Below, one piece after another: positions 26,894 through 35,821 of a stretch of 64,000 nt of DNA. Position 1 is the first letter of the stretch, and every line of letters begins with the position of its first letter. Location of the stretch: the NCBI RefSeq assembly GCF_000967245.1, contig NZ_KQ033877.1, positions 17,660-81,659 on the forward strand, written 5' to 3'. Under the pieces are notes generated by a model that worked only from the letters and a program-made list of their open reading frames with translations, was not told the DNA's origin and did not search any database. This DNA is from Bombilactobacillus mellis. Its GTDB lineage: Bacteria; Bacillota; Bacilli; Lactobacillales; Lactobacillaceae. A program made the translations under genes and the position numbers.

Positions 26894-27283
26894 ATGAGAA
26901 ATTTAATCTATCCTGTAATTATTTCCGAATATCATGATGACGGGCATTACTATGTAGCAACCTCTCCCAATATTCCCGGAATGGTAACACAAGGTGATAC
27001 TTTTTCCGATGCTGCATATTGGGCCGAAGATGCGATTGCTACCATGTTAGATGGTCAAGCTAGTTATCCTGAAGTTCAAGACCCTAGGAGTTGGGATTTA
27101 AAATCCAATGATAGATTAGTTTATATAACTGTCGATCTGGACAAGTGGCTTCATAAGAACTCAAAAACTATTAAAAAAACTATTACAGTTCCAGAATATT
27201 TATCAGTGATGGCCAAAGAACAAAATATTAACGTTTCCCAATTAACTACCAAAGCTCTTAAGGCAGAGCTTGGAATTCAATAA
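26894..27283 (+). CDS. hicB: HicB-type antitoxin
   Basis: This is a 129-residue partner of HicA. The N-terminal HicB fold (YPVIISEYHDDGHYYVATSP, then GDTFSDAAYWAEDAIATML) resembles a degenerate RNase H and binds the toxin. The C-terminal part (ITVPEYLSVMAKEQNINVSQ and LTTKALKAELG) looks like a small DNA-binding motif used for autoregulation of the operon. The ATG has no strong ribosome binding site, consistent with coupling to hicA. A hairpin terminator follows directly. Confidence 0.93.
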   Translation: MRNLIYPVIISEYHDDGHYYVATSPNIPGMVTQGDTFSDAAYWAEDAIATMLDGQASYPEVQDPRSWDLKSNDRLVYITVDLDKWLHKNSKTIKKTITVPEYLSVMAKEQNINVSQLTTKALKAELGIQ

Positions 27284-27786
27284 TTTAAAGACACTCTTTA
27301 GAGTGCTTTTTTGTTTGGCATAGGTACTCTGGTTTTAATTTACTTATGATTTCCTAAAAAGGGATTCAAGTACTAATATCACCTAAATTATATATTTTAG
27401 TTATCCTATTTAGACAAAAAAGCTCTACACAAAGTGTAGAATCCTGACGCTTACAGCCATGCTGATTGTAATTTGTTGAAGGACATATTTAATTAATTAC
27501 TAATTTTTTAGGAGCTTATTATTTGAACTTGTGAATTAAAAAGTCAATACAATATAGAAATTTTGGAGTTTCTCAAAAGAGAAAAATAATCGGAAATATC
27601 AGAGTCTTTAAGAAAACGTTATTAATTGAAAAAACACTTCTCAATAAAGGTTTAGTTTTGTCCGTTAAGTTTTTAACTTTTGATTACCAGAAAACCTAAT
27701 TACTTATATCTTATTATGGAGCGTCAAAATAAAAAGCTGATATATAACACTGTACTGTTATATATCAGCTTTTATTTATTAGTTAG
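27284..27786. other. Gene-free stretch between hicB and tRNA-Lys
   Basis: Apart from the hicB terminator (27292-27312), a small CTACAC/GTGTAG hairpin near 27424 and the tRNA terminator repeat at 27726, no gene is seen. The sequence is AT-rich and probably belongs to the island that carries HicAB. Confidence 0.5.
27292..27312 (+). terminator. hicAB terminator
   Basis: CACTCT and AGAGTG pair around TT and are followed by CTTTTTT, nine bases after the hicB stop codon. Confidence 0.8.
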
Positions 27787-27803
27787 TGGGTGGTCAGGGG
27801 ATC
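27726..27803 (-). repeat. Right copy of direct repeat: tRNA-Lys 3' end plus terminator
   Basis: It contains the complete tRNA-Lys terminator (17-base-pair stem, 27732-27773, T-rich on the minus strand) and runs into the 3' end of the intact tRNA. It matches 25973-26043 almost base for base, as expected if an element integrated at the tRNA gene. Confidence 0.82.
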
Positions 27804-27859
27804 GAACCCTGGACCCACGGATTAAGAGTCCGTTGCTCTGCCAGCTGAGCTAACCACCC
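27787..27859 (-). tRNA. tRNA-Lys (anticodon CTT)
   Basis: On the minus strand a full cloverleaf is present. The acceptor stem GGGTGGT pairs with ACCACCC, followed by discriminator A. The D arm is in AGCTCAGCTGGCAGAGC. The anticodon stem ACGGA/TCCGT holds loop CTCTTAA with anticodon CTT. The T arm contains GGTTCGATCC. The CCA end is not encoded. It lies divergent from the walR operon and is followed by a strong terminator. Confidence 0.95.
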
Positions 27860-27970
27860 AATGAAGTACACGAAATATAATAGCATAATTTTAAAAAAGT
27901 GGCAACTTTATTTTCCCAATTTTCTAGAAGATAGTATACTGAAACTATAGCAAGGAGGTAGCTAAAACGA

Positions 27971-28681
27971 ATGGCAAACAAGATTTTGATTGTCGATGAT
28001 GAAAAACCGATTACAGATATTATTAAATATAATCTTGAAAAAGAAGGCTACGAAACTGCAATTGCTTTCGATGGTGAAGCCGCATTAGAACAGGTACAAG
28101 AAGAAACTCCAGATTTAATTATCTTAGATTTAATGTTACCTAAAATCGACGGCCTGGAAGTTGCTCGCCAAGTTAGAAAAACTAAAGATACACCAATTAT
28201 CATGCTAACAGCTAAAGATTCCGAATTAGATAAAGTTTTAGGACTAGAAATGGGTGCCGATGACTATGTCACGAAACCTTTTTCTAATCGAGAATTAGTA
28301 GCACGTGTTAAAGCAAATTTACGGCGGCAAAAAGTAAACGTAGACAATAATAATACCGAAACTAATTCTAATATTGAAGTCGGAGACCTCAAAATCTTAC
28401 CTGAGGCCTATACGGTTACAAAGAATAATAAAGAAATCGAGTTAACTCATCGTGAGTTTGAATTACTCTATTATTTGGCCCAGCACTTAGGACAAGTTAT
28501 GACACGGGAAAATCTGCTCCAGACGGTTTGGGGTTATGATTATTTTGGAGATGTGCGGACAGTGGATGTAACAGTAAGACGTCTGCGGGAAAAAATTGAA
28601 ACTGATCCTAGCAAACCGGAATATTTAATTACACGTCGAGGAGTAGGCTATTATCTCAAATCGGATAAGGGTGAAAATTAA
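27971..28681 (+). CDS. walR: Cell-wall homeostasis response regulator WalR (YycF)
   Basis: WalR is the essential response regulator controlling autolysins and wall metabolism. The receiver domain has acidic DDE, phospho-acceptor Asp53 in IILDLMLP, Thr in MLTAKDS and Lys in VTKPFSNRE. The C-terminal OmpR-type winged helix has [13 protein letters not shown] and [12 protein letters not shown], ending RRGVGYYL. The protein of 236 aa matches the orthologue length closely. AAGGAGG precedes the ATG. It is first in walRKHIJ, followed by htrA. A perfect WalR-binding box occurs elsewhere in the window at 35676. Confidence 0.97.
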   Translation: MANKILIVDDEKPITDIIKYNLEKEGYETAIAFDGEAALEQVQEETPDLIILDLMLPKIDGLEVARQVRKTKDTPIIMLTAKDSELDKVLGLEMGADDYVTKPFSNRELVARVKANLRRQKVNVDNNNTETNSNIEVGDLKILPEAYTVTKNNKEIELTHREFELLYYLAQHLGQVMTRENLLQTVWGYDYFGDVRTVDVTVRRLREKIETDPSKPEYLITRRGVGYYLKSDKGEN

Positions 28682-28713
28682 CAAAGAACAAATAGGATTT
28701 TGGGGACAAATGT

Positions 28714-30594
28714 GTGAATAATAAAATTAAATTTTTTAGCTCAATTCAATTTAAAGTAGCTGCTATTTTTATTTTACTTTTATTAGTAACAATTGAAATT
28801 ATTGGGGCTTATTTTGTTCATAGTCTAGAGCAACAGAATATTGAAAGCTTTGAAGCTCAAGTACAATTACCATCATATGTAACGACTTCTTTAGCTAGTA
28901 ATTTATCTAGTTCTTCAGCTAAAACCCGACGCAGTGTTCAAACTACAATTAATGATATTAGTAATATTCAAAATTCTGATATCGAAATTGTGAATAGTCA
29001 GGGTAAGATCGTTGCTTTGAAAAATAATAATAATAGTCAAAATAGTGTCGGTCAAAGAACGACCAATACCCAAATTAAAGATGTAATCTATTCCGGACGC
29101 AAAACAACTCAAATCTCCCATAATGATCGTGACGGCAGTTATTATGTCTCTATTACGCCTTTAGTTAGTTCTAATGGTGATAATAATACAGTAGTGGGGG
29201 CAGTGTATGTCCGAGCTAACATGGATCAAGTCTATAAAAATATTAATAATATTGTCTTTATTTTCTTTGTTGCTTCATTAGTTGCTGGCTTATTAGGAGC
29301 TTTAATTTCTATTGTAGTAGCCCGGGCTATCACACGCCCAATTGCAGAAATGCGTAAACAAGCTATTCGGATGGCTAATGGTGATTATTCAGGGCAAGTC
29401 CGTGTGTATAGTGAAGATGAATTAGGACAATTAGCCGTAGCAGTGAATAACTTATCAGTACGTGTGGAAGAAGAGCAGGAAAATTCAGATGCTGAAAGGA
29501 ATCGTCTCGATAGCGTTTTAAGTCAAATGACTGATGGAGTAGTGGCTACTGACCGCCATGGTAATATAACTATTATTAATGAAGCCGCCCAGGCTTTTTT
29601 AAATGTTGATCAAAAAACTGCATTTAGTGAACAATTAGTTGATTTATTAGGTATTAATTCCACTACTAGTTTTGATGATCTTTTATCCAATCAAGATGAA
29701 CGTATTATTGAACCAGCTGCTGATAGTGAAGGCGATAATTTAATTTTACAGGCAGATTTTTCTTTAATTAAACGCAACACCGGTTTTGTTACCGGGCTTG
29801 TCTGTGTTTTACATGATGTTACAGAACAGCGCAAGATTGATAATGATCGGCGCCTGTTCGTTTCTAATGTTTCCCATGAATTACGGACGCCTCTAACTAG
29901 TTTGCGCAGTTATGTGGAAACGCTCAATGACGGTGCTTGGCAGGATTCTCAGCTGGCACCCCGTTTTTTAAAAGTTATTCAAGAAGAGACTGAACGGATG
30001 ATTCGTATGGTTAATTCGCTCTTGGATTTGTCGCGTTTTGATCAGGGAACTGCCAAAATTAATGTGGAGTTAGTTAACTTTAATGAATTTTTCAATTTTA
30101 TTTTGGATCGTTTTGATATGTTAATTAAAAATGATCAAGATAAGGCACAAGCTGCCGGAAAACCGTTTAAAAAATATTCTATTAAGCGCGTTTTTACCCA
30201 AAAAGATTTATGGGTAGAAATTGATCCGGATAAAATGACGCAGGCCATTGATAATATTATGAATAATGCAATTAAATATTCACCTAACGGCGGCACGATC
30301 ACTTGTCGGCTCAATGATACGCAGCGTTATATTATTCTTAGTATTACAGATCAAGGCTTGGGTATTCCTCGCAAAGACTTAAAAAAGGTGTTTGATCGCT
30401 TTTACCGTGTTGATAAGGCCCGCTCCCGCAAACAGGGAGGCACCGGTTTGGGATTGTCCATTTCTAAAGAAGTGATTGAAGCTCAAGGTGGTCATGTGTG
30501 GGTAAATAGTATGGAAAATCGGGGCTCGACTTTTTATATTTCTTTGCCTTATGATGCCAAAGAAGTTGGAGGTGATTGGGATGAAGCGTATTAG
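28714..30594 (+). CDS. walK: Sensor histidine kinase WalK (YycG)
   Basis: This membrane sensor phosphorylates WalR. It has membrane segment 1 (about residues 13-34), an extracellular sensing domain (about 35-180), membrane segment 2 (about 181-205), a HAMP linker (about 206-258), a cytoplasmic PAS domain (about 262-370), HisKA with His388 in NVSHELRTPL, and a HATPase domain with NNAIKYSP, DQGLGIP and GTGLGLSISK. The length of 626 aa is in the usual range. The GTG at 28714 is used; the nearby ATG leads to a stop. It follows walR by 32 bases and overlaps walH by 14 bases. Confidence 0.96.
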   Translation: MNNKIKFFSSIQFKVAAIFILLLLVTIEIIGAYFVHSLEQQNIESFEAQVQLPSYVTTSLASNLSSSSAKTRRSVQTTINDISNIQNSDIEIVNSQGKIVALKNNNNSQNSVGQRTTNTQIKDVIYSGRKTTQISHNDRDGSYYVSITPLVSSNGDNNTVVGAVYVRANMDQVYKNINNIVFIFFVASLVAGLLGALISIVVARAITRPIAEMRKQAIRMANGDYSGQVRVYSEDELGQLAVAVNNLSVRVEEEQENSDAERNRLDSVLSQMTDGVVATDRHGNITIINEAAQAFLNVDQKTAFSEQLVDLLGINSTTSFDDLLSNQDERIIEPAADSEGDNLILQADFSLIKRNTGFVTGLVCVLHDVTEQRKIDNDRRLFVSNVSHELRTPLTSLRSYVETLNDGAWQDSQLAPRFLKVIQEETERMIRMVNSLLDLSRFDQGTAKINVELVNFNEFFNFILDRFDMLIKNDQDKAQAAGKPFKKYSIKRVFTQKDLWVEIDPDKMTQAIDNIMNNAIKYSPNGGTITCRLNDTQRYIILSITDQGLGIPRKDLKKVFDRFYRVDKARSRKQGGTGLGLSISKEVIEAQGGHVWVNSMENRGSTFYISLPYDAKEVGGDWDEAY

Positions 30595-31888
30595 TGGTAT
30601 TTTTTTACGGGTCTTCTTAATCATCGCCATCATTATTAGTTTGATTTTATCTTGGCTGATCTGGACCAATAATGCCAAATATCAACAGGGAGTTCAGGTT
30701 GGCACCATTCAAACAGTTAACCGCCGCTCTGTAGTAACTACGAAATCGATGAATGAGATTTTTTCGCCAACTAAGATCATTATTAATGACACTCACAGTC
30801 AACGTTTGATTTATAATTATAAATACAGCACAGTGCGGGAGATCTTCCAGCAAATTAAGCAAGCGCGTTTAAGTCGCCCGCGACAAATTGCGGTCAATGA
30901 TAGTGTCCGCTATCAAAAATTACTGCATCAAAAAAATTCCCTTCAATTGGTGTATCCGACGACTTTAACAATAAATACTATTGCGCATCTGATTTCTCAA
31001 AAAAGACTACAACAAAATCCGGATGCTGATATAGATCGGATTGTTCTTATTTTGCAAGGTCAGCAGCAACAGTTATATTTTCTCAGTGACCATAATTTTG
31101 CTATTTATAAAGTCCGGCAACGGCATTTAAATTACCGTCGTATTCATAAATTGGTGCAAGATAATAATTTTTCCGCATTGGTGGATACTCAAGTGCATGA
31201 TCATGCAGTTCATTTACTATTTTTAAAACCTATTACCTTAAAACCGGTTAGTTATTTAATAACTAAGCAAAGTAATAATAATTATATTTCTAATTTATTA
31301 AATTCGAAACAGGGTTCAGATATTACCACTCATAAAATTAATGATCGTATTATTTACCGAAATGGGATGTATCGCCTGTTAGATGTTGATAGTCGTAATG
31401 ATTTAGTTAATTTTGTGGATTATTCCAAAACCGATATTCCTGATAATGTTCCGGACATCTTAAATGAATCCTATCGGGCTTTGGTCAAAATTGGAAATCC
31501 GTTAAATGGAACCTATTTATATAATTATGACCGCAAAAATCAAAACTTAATTTTTCGAAATTACGTTGAGGGTTTTCCTATTTTTCAACAAAGTAAAAAT
31601 GGTACGGTCAAAGTTGAATTTTCTCATAATGGCCAAAATCTGCTCTTCTCCAAAAAAATTTTACAAGTTCCTGTACCTGCAGAACAAAAAAGCATTCGTT
31701 TACCTGCCACCAGTGATATTATCACGGGTCTCAAGGACAACGGTTATAATATTCATGACATTCAAAAAATTACTATTGGCTATAAATGGAGTGATGATAG
31801 TCAAAATCGGGAAATTGTAGATTTAACTCCTGCTTATTATGTGAAGATGAATAATCAATGGAAAACTTATGCTGACTGGATTAATTAG
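30581..31888 (+). CDS. walH: WalK regulator protein WalH (YycH)
   Basis: YycH is a membrane-anchored extracytoplasmic protein that, with YycI, tunes WalK activity. The protein of 435 aa has one N-terminal membrane helix (about residues 5-27, ISGIFLRVFLIIAIIISLIL) and a long extracellular part. The C-terminal beta-rich segments (LVNFVDYSKT, IRLPATSDIITGLKDNGY) fit the family. The ATG at 30581 follows the strong site GGAGGTGAT and overlaps the walK end. Function is assigned mainly from gene order and topology; sequence conservation in this family is low. Confidence 0.9.
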   Translation: MKRISGIFLRVFLIIAIIISLILSWLIWTNNAKYQQGVQVGTIQTVNRRSVVTTKSMNEIFSPTKIIINDTHSQRLIYNYKYSTVREIFQQIKQARLSRPRQIAVNDSVRYQKLLHQKNSLQLVYPTTLTINTIAHLISQKRLQQNPDADIDRIVLILQGQQQQLYFLSDHNFAIYKVRQRHLNYRRIHKLVQDNNFSALVDTQVHDHAVHLLFLKPITLKPVSYLITKQSNNNYISNLLNSKQGSDITTHKINDRIIYRNGMYRLLDVDSRNDLVNFVDYSKTDIPDNVPDILNESYRALVKIGNPLNGTYLYNYDRKNQNLIFRNYVEGFPIFQQSKNGTVKVEFSHNGQNLLFSKKILQVPVPAEQKSIRLPATSDIITGLKDNGYNIHDIQKITIGYKWSDDSQNREIVDLTPAYYVKMNNQWKTYADWIN

Positions 31889-31899
31889 AGGAGGTAATC

Positions 31900-32721
31900 A
31901 TGGACTTTAAAAAAATTGAAATGATTTTTCTAGTAATTTTTGTAGCTTTAGATGTTTTCCTGTTTACTTCCTATATGAAAAGTCGTAATTCCGTGGTGAT
32001 GACTAATAACTCGGGACATATTAGTTTAACTAAAGAAATGGATAAGGATAATATTTCACTTTCCAAAAAATTAGATAAACGTACAAGCCAAGGATATTAT
32101 TTAGCTAGTAAAGACAGCCATCTTTTACGTAATGAACAAGGTAAACTGCGTAATCAAAGTGTCAGCTATAATGAAGAAAAAAATCAACTCAATAGTATTT
32201 TAGATTCTCCCATTTTAATTGCTGCACAAACACCGCAGCAAACTTTAAATCGTTTTATAACTAAAGAGCATAATGTCTTACACGGACAGCAATATCAATA
32301 TGCGCCTAATTTATCTACACCTAATAATATTGTTTATATTGAAAAAAGAAAGATTGGCCAATTCTATGAATTTGACGGGCGGATTACTTTTCAAATTGAA
32401 GATAATCGTTTGTTGGGCTATCAGCAGCGTTATATTGATGGAATCAGTGTGTTACGTGAAAAACAAGCGACAATTAGTGAGCGGCATGCCGTTGATAGTC
32501 TTTATACAAATAATGATATTCCCAGCAATTCTCAAATTCGCTGGAGCAAGTTAGCTTATGGACGCCTCTTGAAAGTAAAAGGAAGTACAATTTATATTCC
32601 TATGTGGTATGTAGGATTTACTACAAAGGGTAGTAAAGACTTACAAATTAGTAAAGTTAATGCTTTTAGCGGAGCGGTTATGAAGGACGATCCGAATCAG
32701 CAGGTGAAAGTGAGTGAATAA
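31900..32721 (+). CDS. walI: WalK regulator protein WalI (YycI)
   Basis: This 273-residue protein has one N-terminal membrane helix (about residues 6-24, EMIFLVIFVALDVFLF) and an extracellular region ending in a YycI-type two-layer domain (WYVGFTT, AFSGAVM). YycI pairs with YycH in the membrane to modulate WalK. GAGGAGG lies before the ATG, 11 bases after walH, and its end overlaps walJ by 8 bases. Order and topology support the call. Confidence 0.92.
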   Translation: MDFKKIEMIFLVIFVALDVFLFTSYMKSRNSVVMTNNSGHISLTKEMDKDNISLSKKLDKRTSQGYYLASKDSHLLRNEQGKLRNQSVSYNEEKNQLNSILDSPILIAAQTPQQTLNRFITKEHNVLHGQQYQYAPNLSTPNNIVYIEKRKIGQFYEFDGRITFQIEDNRLLGYQQRYIDGISVLREKQATISERHAVDSLYTNNDIPSNSQIRWSKLAYGRLLKVKGSTIYIPMWYVGFTTKGSKDLQISKVNAFSGAVMKDDPNQQVKVSE

Positions 32722-33514
32722 TCAAATGCAAGTAAGTATTCTGGCTAGTAGTAGTCAGGGAAATTGTCTTTTAGTAAAAACGCCCCAACAGCAAATTTTA
32801 ATTGATGCGGGTTTATCGGGTAAGAAAATCAAGAATTTATTAGCAAGCATTGGACAAGATATTACGCAAATTAATGCACTTTTAGTAACTCACGAACACA
32901 GTGATCATGTCCGGGGAGTAGGAATATTAGCGAGACGCTACGGTTTGGATATCTATGCTAATCATAAAACGTGGCAAGCCATGGCCCCCAAAATTGGAGA
33001 AATTGCTCCCGCACAATGTCATGACTTTGCTGCCAATACAACTATGAATCTGGGGGGAGTTGATATTGAGAGTTTTAGTGTGTCGCATGATGCAGCCGAT
33101 CCACAGTTTTATAACGTGCATTATGGAGGAAAATCCTTTGTTGATCTAACTGATACAGGGTATGTCTCTGAAAAAATGAAATATATTATCCGTAATGCTG
33201 ACGGAATCTTAATGGAGTGTAATCATGATTTACAAATGTTACGGCAGGGGCGTTATCCTTGGTCTTTAAAGCAAAGAATTATTAGTGATGAAGGTCATTT
33301 ATCCAATATAGATGGAGCTCAGGCTCTATGTGATATTATTGGTAATCGGACAAAGCAAGTTTTTTTAGGTCATCTTAGTCCTGAAAATAATTTAAAAAAA
33401 TTAGCTCATCAAACGGTAGCTACAACTTTGACGCAAAATGATTTAGGTGTAGATCACGACTTTTATCTACACGATACGGATCCGCAAAAAGCCACACCTT
33501 TGATAACAATTTAA
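32714..33514 (+). CDS. walJ: WalJ/YycJ (VicX) metallo-beta-lactamase-fold hydrolase
   Basis: This 266-residue cytoplasmic MBL-fold protein has the metal motif THEHSDHVRG and further ligands in VSHDA, DTGYV and HLS. YycJ is linked to DNA exonuclease activity and to cell-wall/division coordination in Gram-positive bacteria. The GTG at 32714 overlaps the end of walI and is preceded by AGGTGA. It closes the wal operon proper, and htrA follows after a 115-base gap, as in other lactobacilli. Confidence 0.94.
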   Translation: MNNQMQVSILASSSQGNCLLVKTPQQQILIDAGLSGKKIKNLLASIGQDITQINALLVTHEHSDHVRGVGILARRYGLDIYANHKTWQAMAPKIGEIAPAQCHDFAANTTMNLGGVDIESFSVSHDAADPQFYNVHYGGKSFVDLTDTGYVSEKMKYIIRNADGILMECNHDLQMLRQGRYPWSLKQRIISDEGHLSNIDGAQALCDIIGNRTKQVFLGHLSPENNLKKLAHQTVATTLTQNDLGVDHDFYLHDTDPQKATPLITI

Positions 33515-33629
33515 TATTATTCATGCAATTTTCAAATTTATTAGCTACAATATAAACGAAATGGAGTAAGATACAGATATTATTCAAGTCTAGTTTTAGA
33601 ATCAGCAATAATAGAAGGGTGTGTTAATT

Positions 33630-34877
33630 TTGAAGAGTAATAATACAGGACTATGGAAAATAGCCTTGGTTGCTTTGATTTCAGCCTTTATTGGAGTAGG
33701 ATTAGGATTTTGGGGATTTAGTCATTGGGGCGGTTTGGCTAACTCTAATACTTCGACAAATACTGCTCCGGTTAATGGAAAAGCAGGCACAACGCAGGTA
33801 AGCAATGTGACAGTCAAATCCAATAATCAGATGACGACAGCTTTTAAAAAAGTCAAGGGCTCGGTGGTTTCTGTTATTAATTATCAACGTCAGCAGCAAG
33901 ATGATGATAGTCTAGGAGCCTTATTTGGTAGTATTTACGGTAATGGTGATGATAATTCTAATAGATCAGATAAGAATAATAAATTACAAGAATCTAGCGA
34001 AGGTTCTGGACTAATTTATAGTAAGCAAAACGGCAATGCTTATATTGTTACTAATAATCATGTTGTAGCCGGATCCGAAAAATTAGAGGTCATTTTGAGT
34101 GATGGCAGTAAAATAGCGGCTAAAAAAGTAGGTACAGATTCTCTTACTGATTTGGCAGTTTTGTCGGTGGCAGCTAATAAAATTCATGATGTGGCCGCCT
34201 TTGGAAACTCTGATGCAGTGACTCCGGGTGAGTCGGTAATTGCAATTGGATCACCTTTAGGCAGCAAGTATGCTACTTCAGTTACGGCAGGAATTATTTC
34301 AGCTAAAAATCGGACGATTGACACTACTGATGAACAGACTGGTCAAGTAACCGGTCAGGCTACAGTTTTACAAACGGATACTGCAATTAATCCAGGAAAT
34401 TCTGGAGGGCCATTGGTTAATGCTGCCGGTCAAGTCATTGGAATTAATTCGATGAAATTAGCTTCTAGTACTGATGGTACGTCCGTGGAAGGCATGGGTT
34501 TTGCTATTCCTAGTAATGAAGTTGTCAAGATTATTAATCAATTAGTTCAAAATGGTAAAATTCAACGGCCGCAATTAGGAATTAAGGTAATTGATTTAGA
34601 TCAAGTTTCGAGTAAGCAACAGCGAACCGTCTTAAAATTACCGGAGAATGTTAATGAGGGAGTTTTAGTTGGTTCTGTCAATGCGAATTCAGTAGCACGA
34701 CAATCAGGATTACGGAAGTACGACGTAATTGTAGCTTTAGATAATAAAAAAGTTAAAAATGTTGCTGATTTGCATACTCAGCTTTACAGTCACAATGTCG
34801 GGGATAATATCAAATTACAATTTTATCGTGACGGTAAGGAACAGACCATTAATGTTAAATTAACTAAAACTGATTAA
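33630..34877 (+). CDS. htrA: Serine protease HtrA (DegP family), membrane-anchored
   Basis: HtrA degrades misfolded proteins at the outer face of the membrane. One N-terminal membrane helix is followed by a Ser/Asn-rich linker, a trypsin-like domain with the triad in TNNHVVAG (His), LTDLAVL (Asp) and NPGNSGGP (Ser), and a C-terminal PDZ domain (about the last 100 residues, VARQSGLRKYDVIVALDNK). The TTG at 33630 lies 10 bases after AAGGG and is preferred to the GTG at 33621, which is too close. The gene follows the wal operon and ends at a strong terminator. Confidence 0.95.
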   Translation: MKSNNTGLWKIALVALISAFIGVGLGFWGFSHWGGLANSNTSTNTAPVNGKAGTTQVSNVTVKSNNQMTTAFKKVKGSVVSVINYQRQQQDDDSLGALFGSIYGNGDDNSNRSDKNNKLQESSEGSGLIYSKQNGNAYIVTNNHVVAGSEKLEVILSDGSKIAAKKVGTDSLTDLAVLSVAANKIHDVAAFGNSDAVTPGESVIAIGSPLGSKYATSVTAGIISAKNRTIDTTDEQTGQVTGQATVLQTDTAINPGNSGGPLVNAAGQVIGINSMKLASSTDGTSVEGMGFAIPSNEVVKIINQLVQNGKIQRPQLGIKVIDLDQVSSKQQRTVLKLPENVNEGVLVGSVNANSVARQSGLRKYDVIVALDNKKVKNVADLHTQLYSHNVGDNIKLQFYRDGKEQTINVKLTKTD

Positions 34878-34887
34878 ATACTTGACT

Positions 34888-34923
34888 AAAAAAACGTAAG
34901 GCCGCGGCTTTACGTTTTTTTTT
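34888..34923 (+). terminator. htrA terminator
   Basis: AAAAAAACGTAA pairs with TTACGTTTTTTT around the GC-rich centre GGCCGCGGC, ten bases after the stop codon. Confidence 0.9.
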
Positions 34924-34989
34924 AGTAATTAATTATTAATCGTTTTTCCTATGGGGAAATTTAGTATTTAATAAAATTTCCGGAAAAAA

Positions 34990-35174
34990 TTATCCACAAG
35001 GCAGTGGAAAAAGTTGTTTAAAAAGTTGATAACTGGATTTTAGTTTTGGGAAGAATTATCCACTATCTTGGGGAAAACTTGTGGATAAGTGCAAAATCAT
35101 TATTAGAGAAGTGTTATTAATCCTAATACAATAGGGTTTTATTAAAAAATCGAACAAAATTTAGCGGTGGATAA
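34990..35174. promoter_or_regulatory. Cluster of four DnaA boxes in the htrA-rlmH gap
   Basis: Two perfect boxes, TTATCCACA at 34990-34998 (plus) and its reverse complement at 35080-35088 (minus), are accompanied by TTATCCACT at 35056-35064 and by GGTGGATAA (reverse of TTATCCACC) at 35166-35174. The 312-base gene-free gap holds no other structure apart from the htrA terminator. A DnaA-binding cluster that titrates DnaA or controls rlmH is likely. dnaA itself is not in the window, so this is not the canonical dnaA-dnaN origin. Confidence 0.75.
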
Positions 35175-35189
35175 ATAAAAGGAGAAAAT

Positions 35190-35669
35190 ATGAAATTTAA
35201 GATTGTTGCTGTAGGTAAAATCAGAAAAAAATTTTTTCAACAAGGAATTCAGGACTACGTCCAGCGCTTACGGCCTTATTGTCACGTCGAAATCGTAGCT
35301 GTAAAAGATGAAAAAGCTCCCGAAAATCTCAGCAACGCTCAAAAAGAAAAAGTTAAACAAATTGAGGGGCAGCGAATATTACAAAAAATTCAAACAGATG
35401 AATATGTTTTCACTTTAGAAATTTTAGGTAAAGAATATTCTTCAGAAGAATTTGCAGCCCAGTTAGCTGACTTATTAACGTATGGTCATAGCAAAATTAC
35501 TTTTGTGATTGGAGGCTCATTAGGCCTCAGTTCACAGGTTTTACAGCGTTCTAATCAATCAATTTCTTTTGGCCGGCTGACAATGCCGCATCAATTAATG
35601 CGGCTAGTTTTGACCGAACAGATTTATCGGGCGTTTATGATTAATGCAGGTAATCCCTACCATAAATGA
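35190..35669 (+). CDS. rlmH: 23S rRNA (pseudouridine1915-N3)-methyltransferase RlmH
   Basis: This is a SPOUT-class methyltransferase that modifies helix 69 of 23S rRNA. The protein of 159 aa has the family start [15 protein letters not shown], the SAM-binding knot [28 protein letters not shown] and the C-terminal [22 protein letters not shown]. All are textbook for the family. AGGAGA precedes the ATG. The upstream gap is the DnaA-box cluster and the downstream gap holds a WalR box, so transcription of this gene may follow the replication cycle. Confidence 0.97.
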   Translation: MKFKIVAVGKIRKKFFQQGIQDYVQRLRPYCHVEIVAVKDEKAPENLSNAQKEKVKQIEGQRILQKIQTDEYVFTLEILGKEYSSEEFAAQLADLLTYGHSKITFVIGGSLGLSSQVLQRSNQSISFGRLTMPHQLMRLVLTEQIYRAFMINAGNPYHK

Positions 35670-35675
35670 TAGTTC

Positions 35676-35692
35676 TGTAACCGAATTGTAAT
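35676..35692 (+). promoter_or_regulatory. WalR (YycF) binding box upstream of the LysM/Apf gene
   Basis: TGTAAC, five bases, TGTAAT is an exact match to the WalR consensus TGTWAH-N5-TGTWAH. It lies between rlmH and the LysM/Apf-type wall protein gene, 130 bases before that gene's start, where a WalR-activated promoter would be expected. Confidence 0.75.
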
Positions 35693-35821
35693 ATTATCAG
35701 GAATTTATTATTTGATTGAAACACTTTCGTAACATTCATTTGTTAGTATAGCCTCTGTTGGTGAACGATATTGTTTCTGTTTATTTCGTGTTTTTTAAAT
35801 TAAAGGAGAGTAATTATTTAT

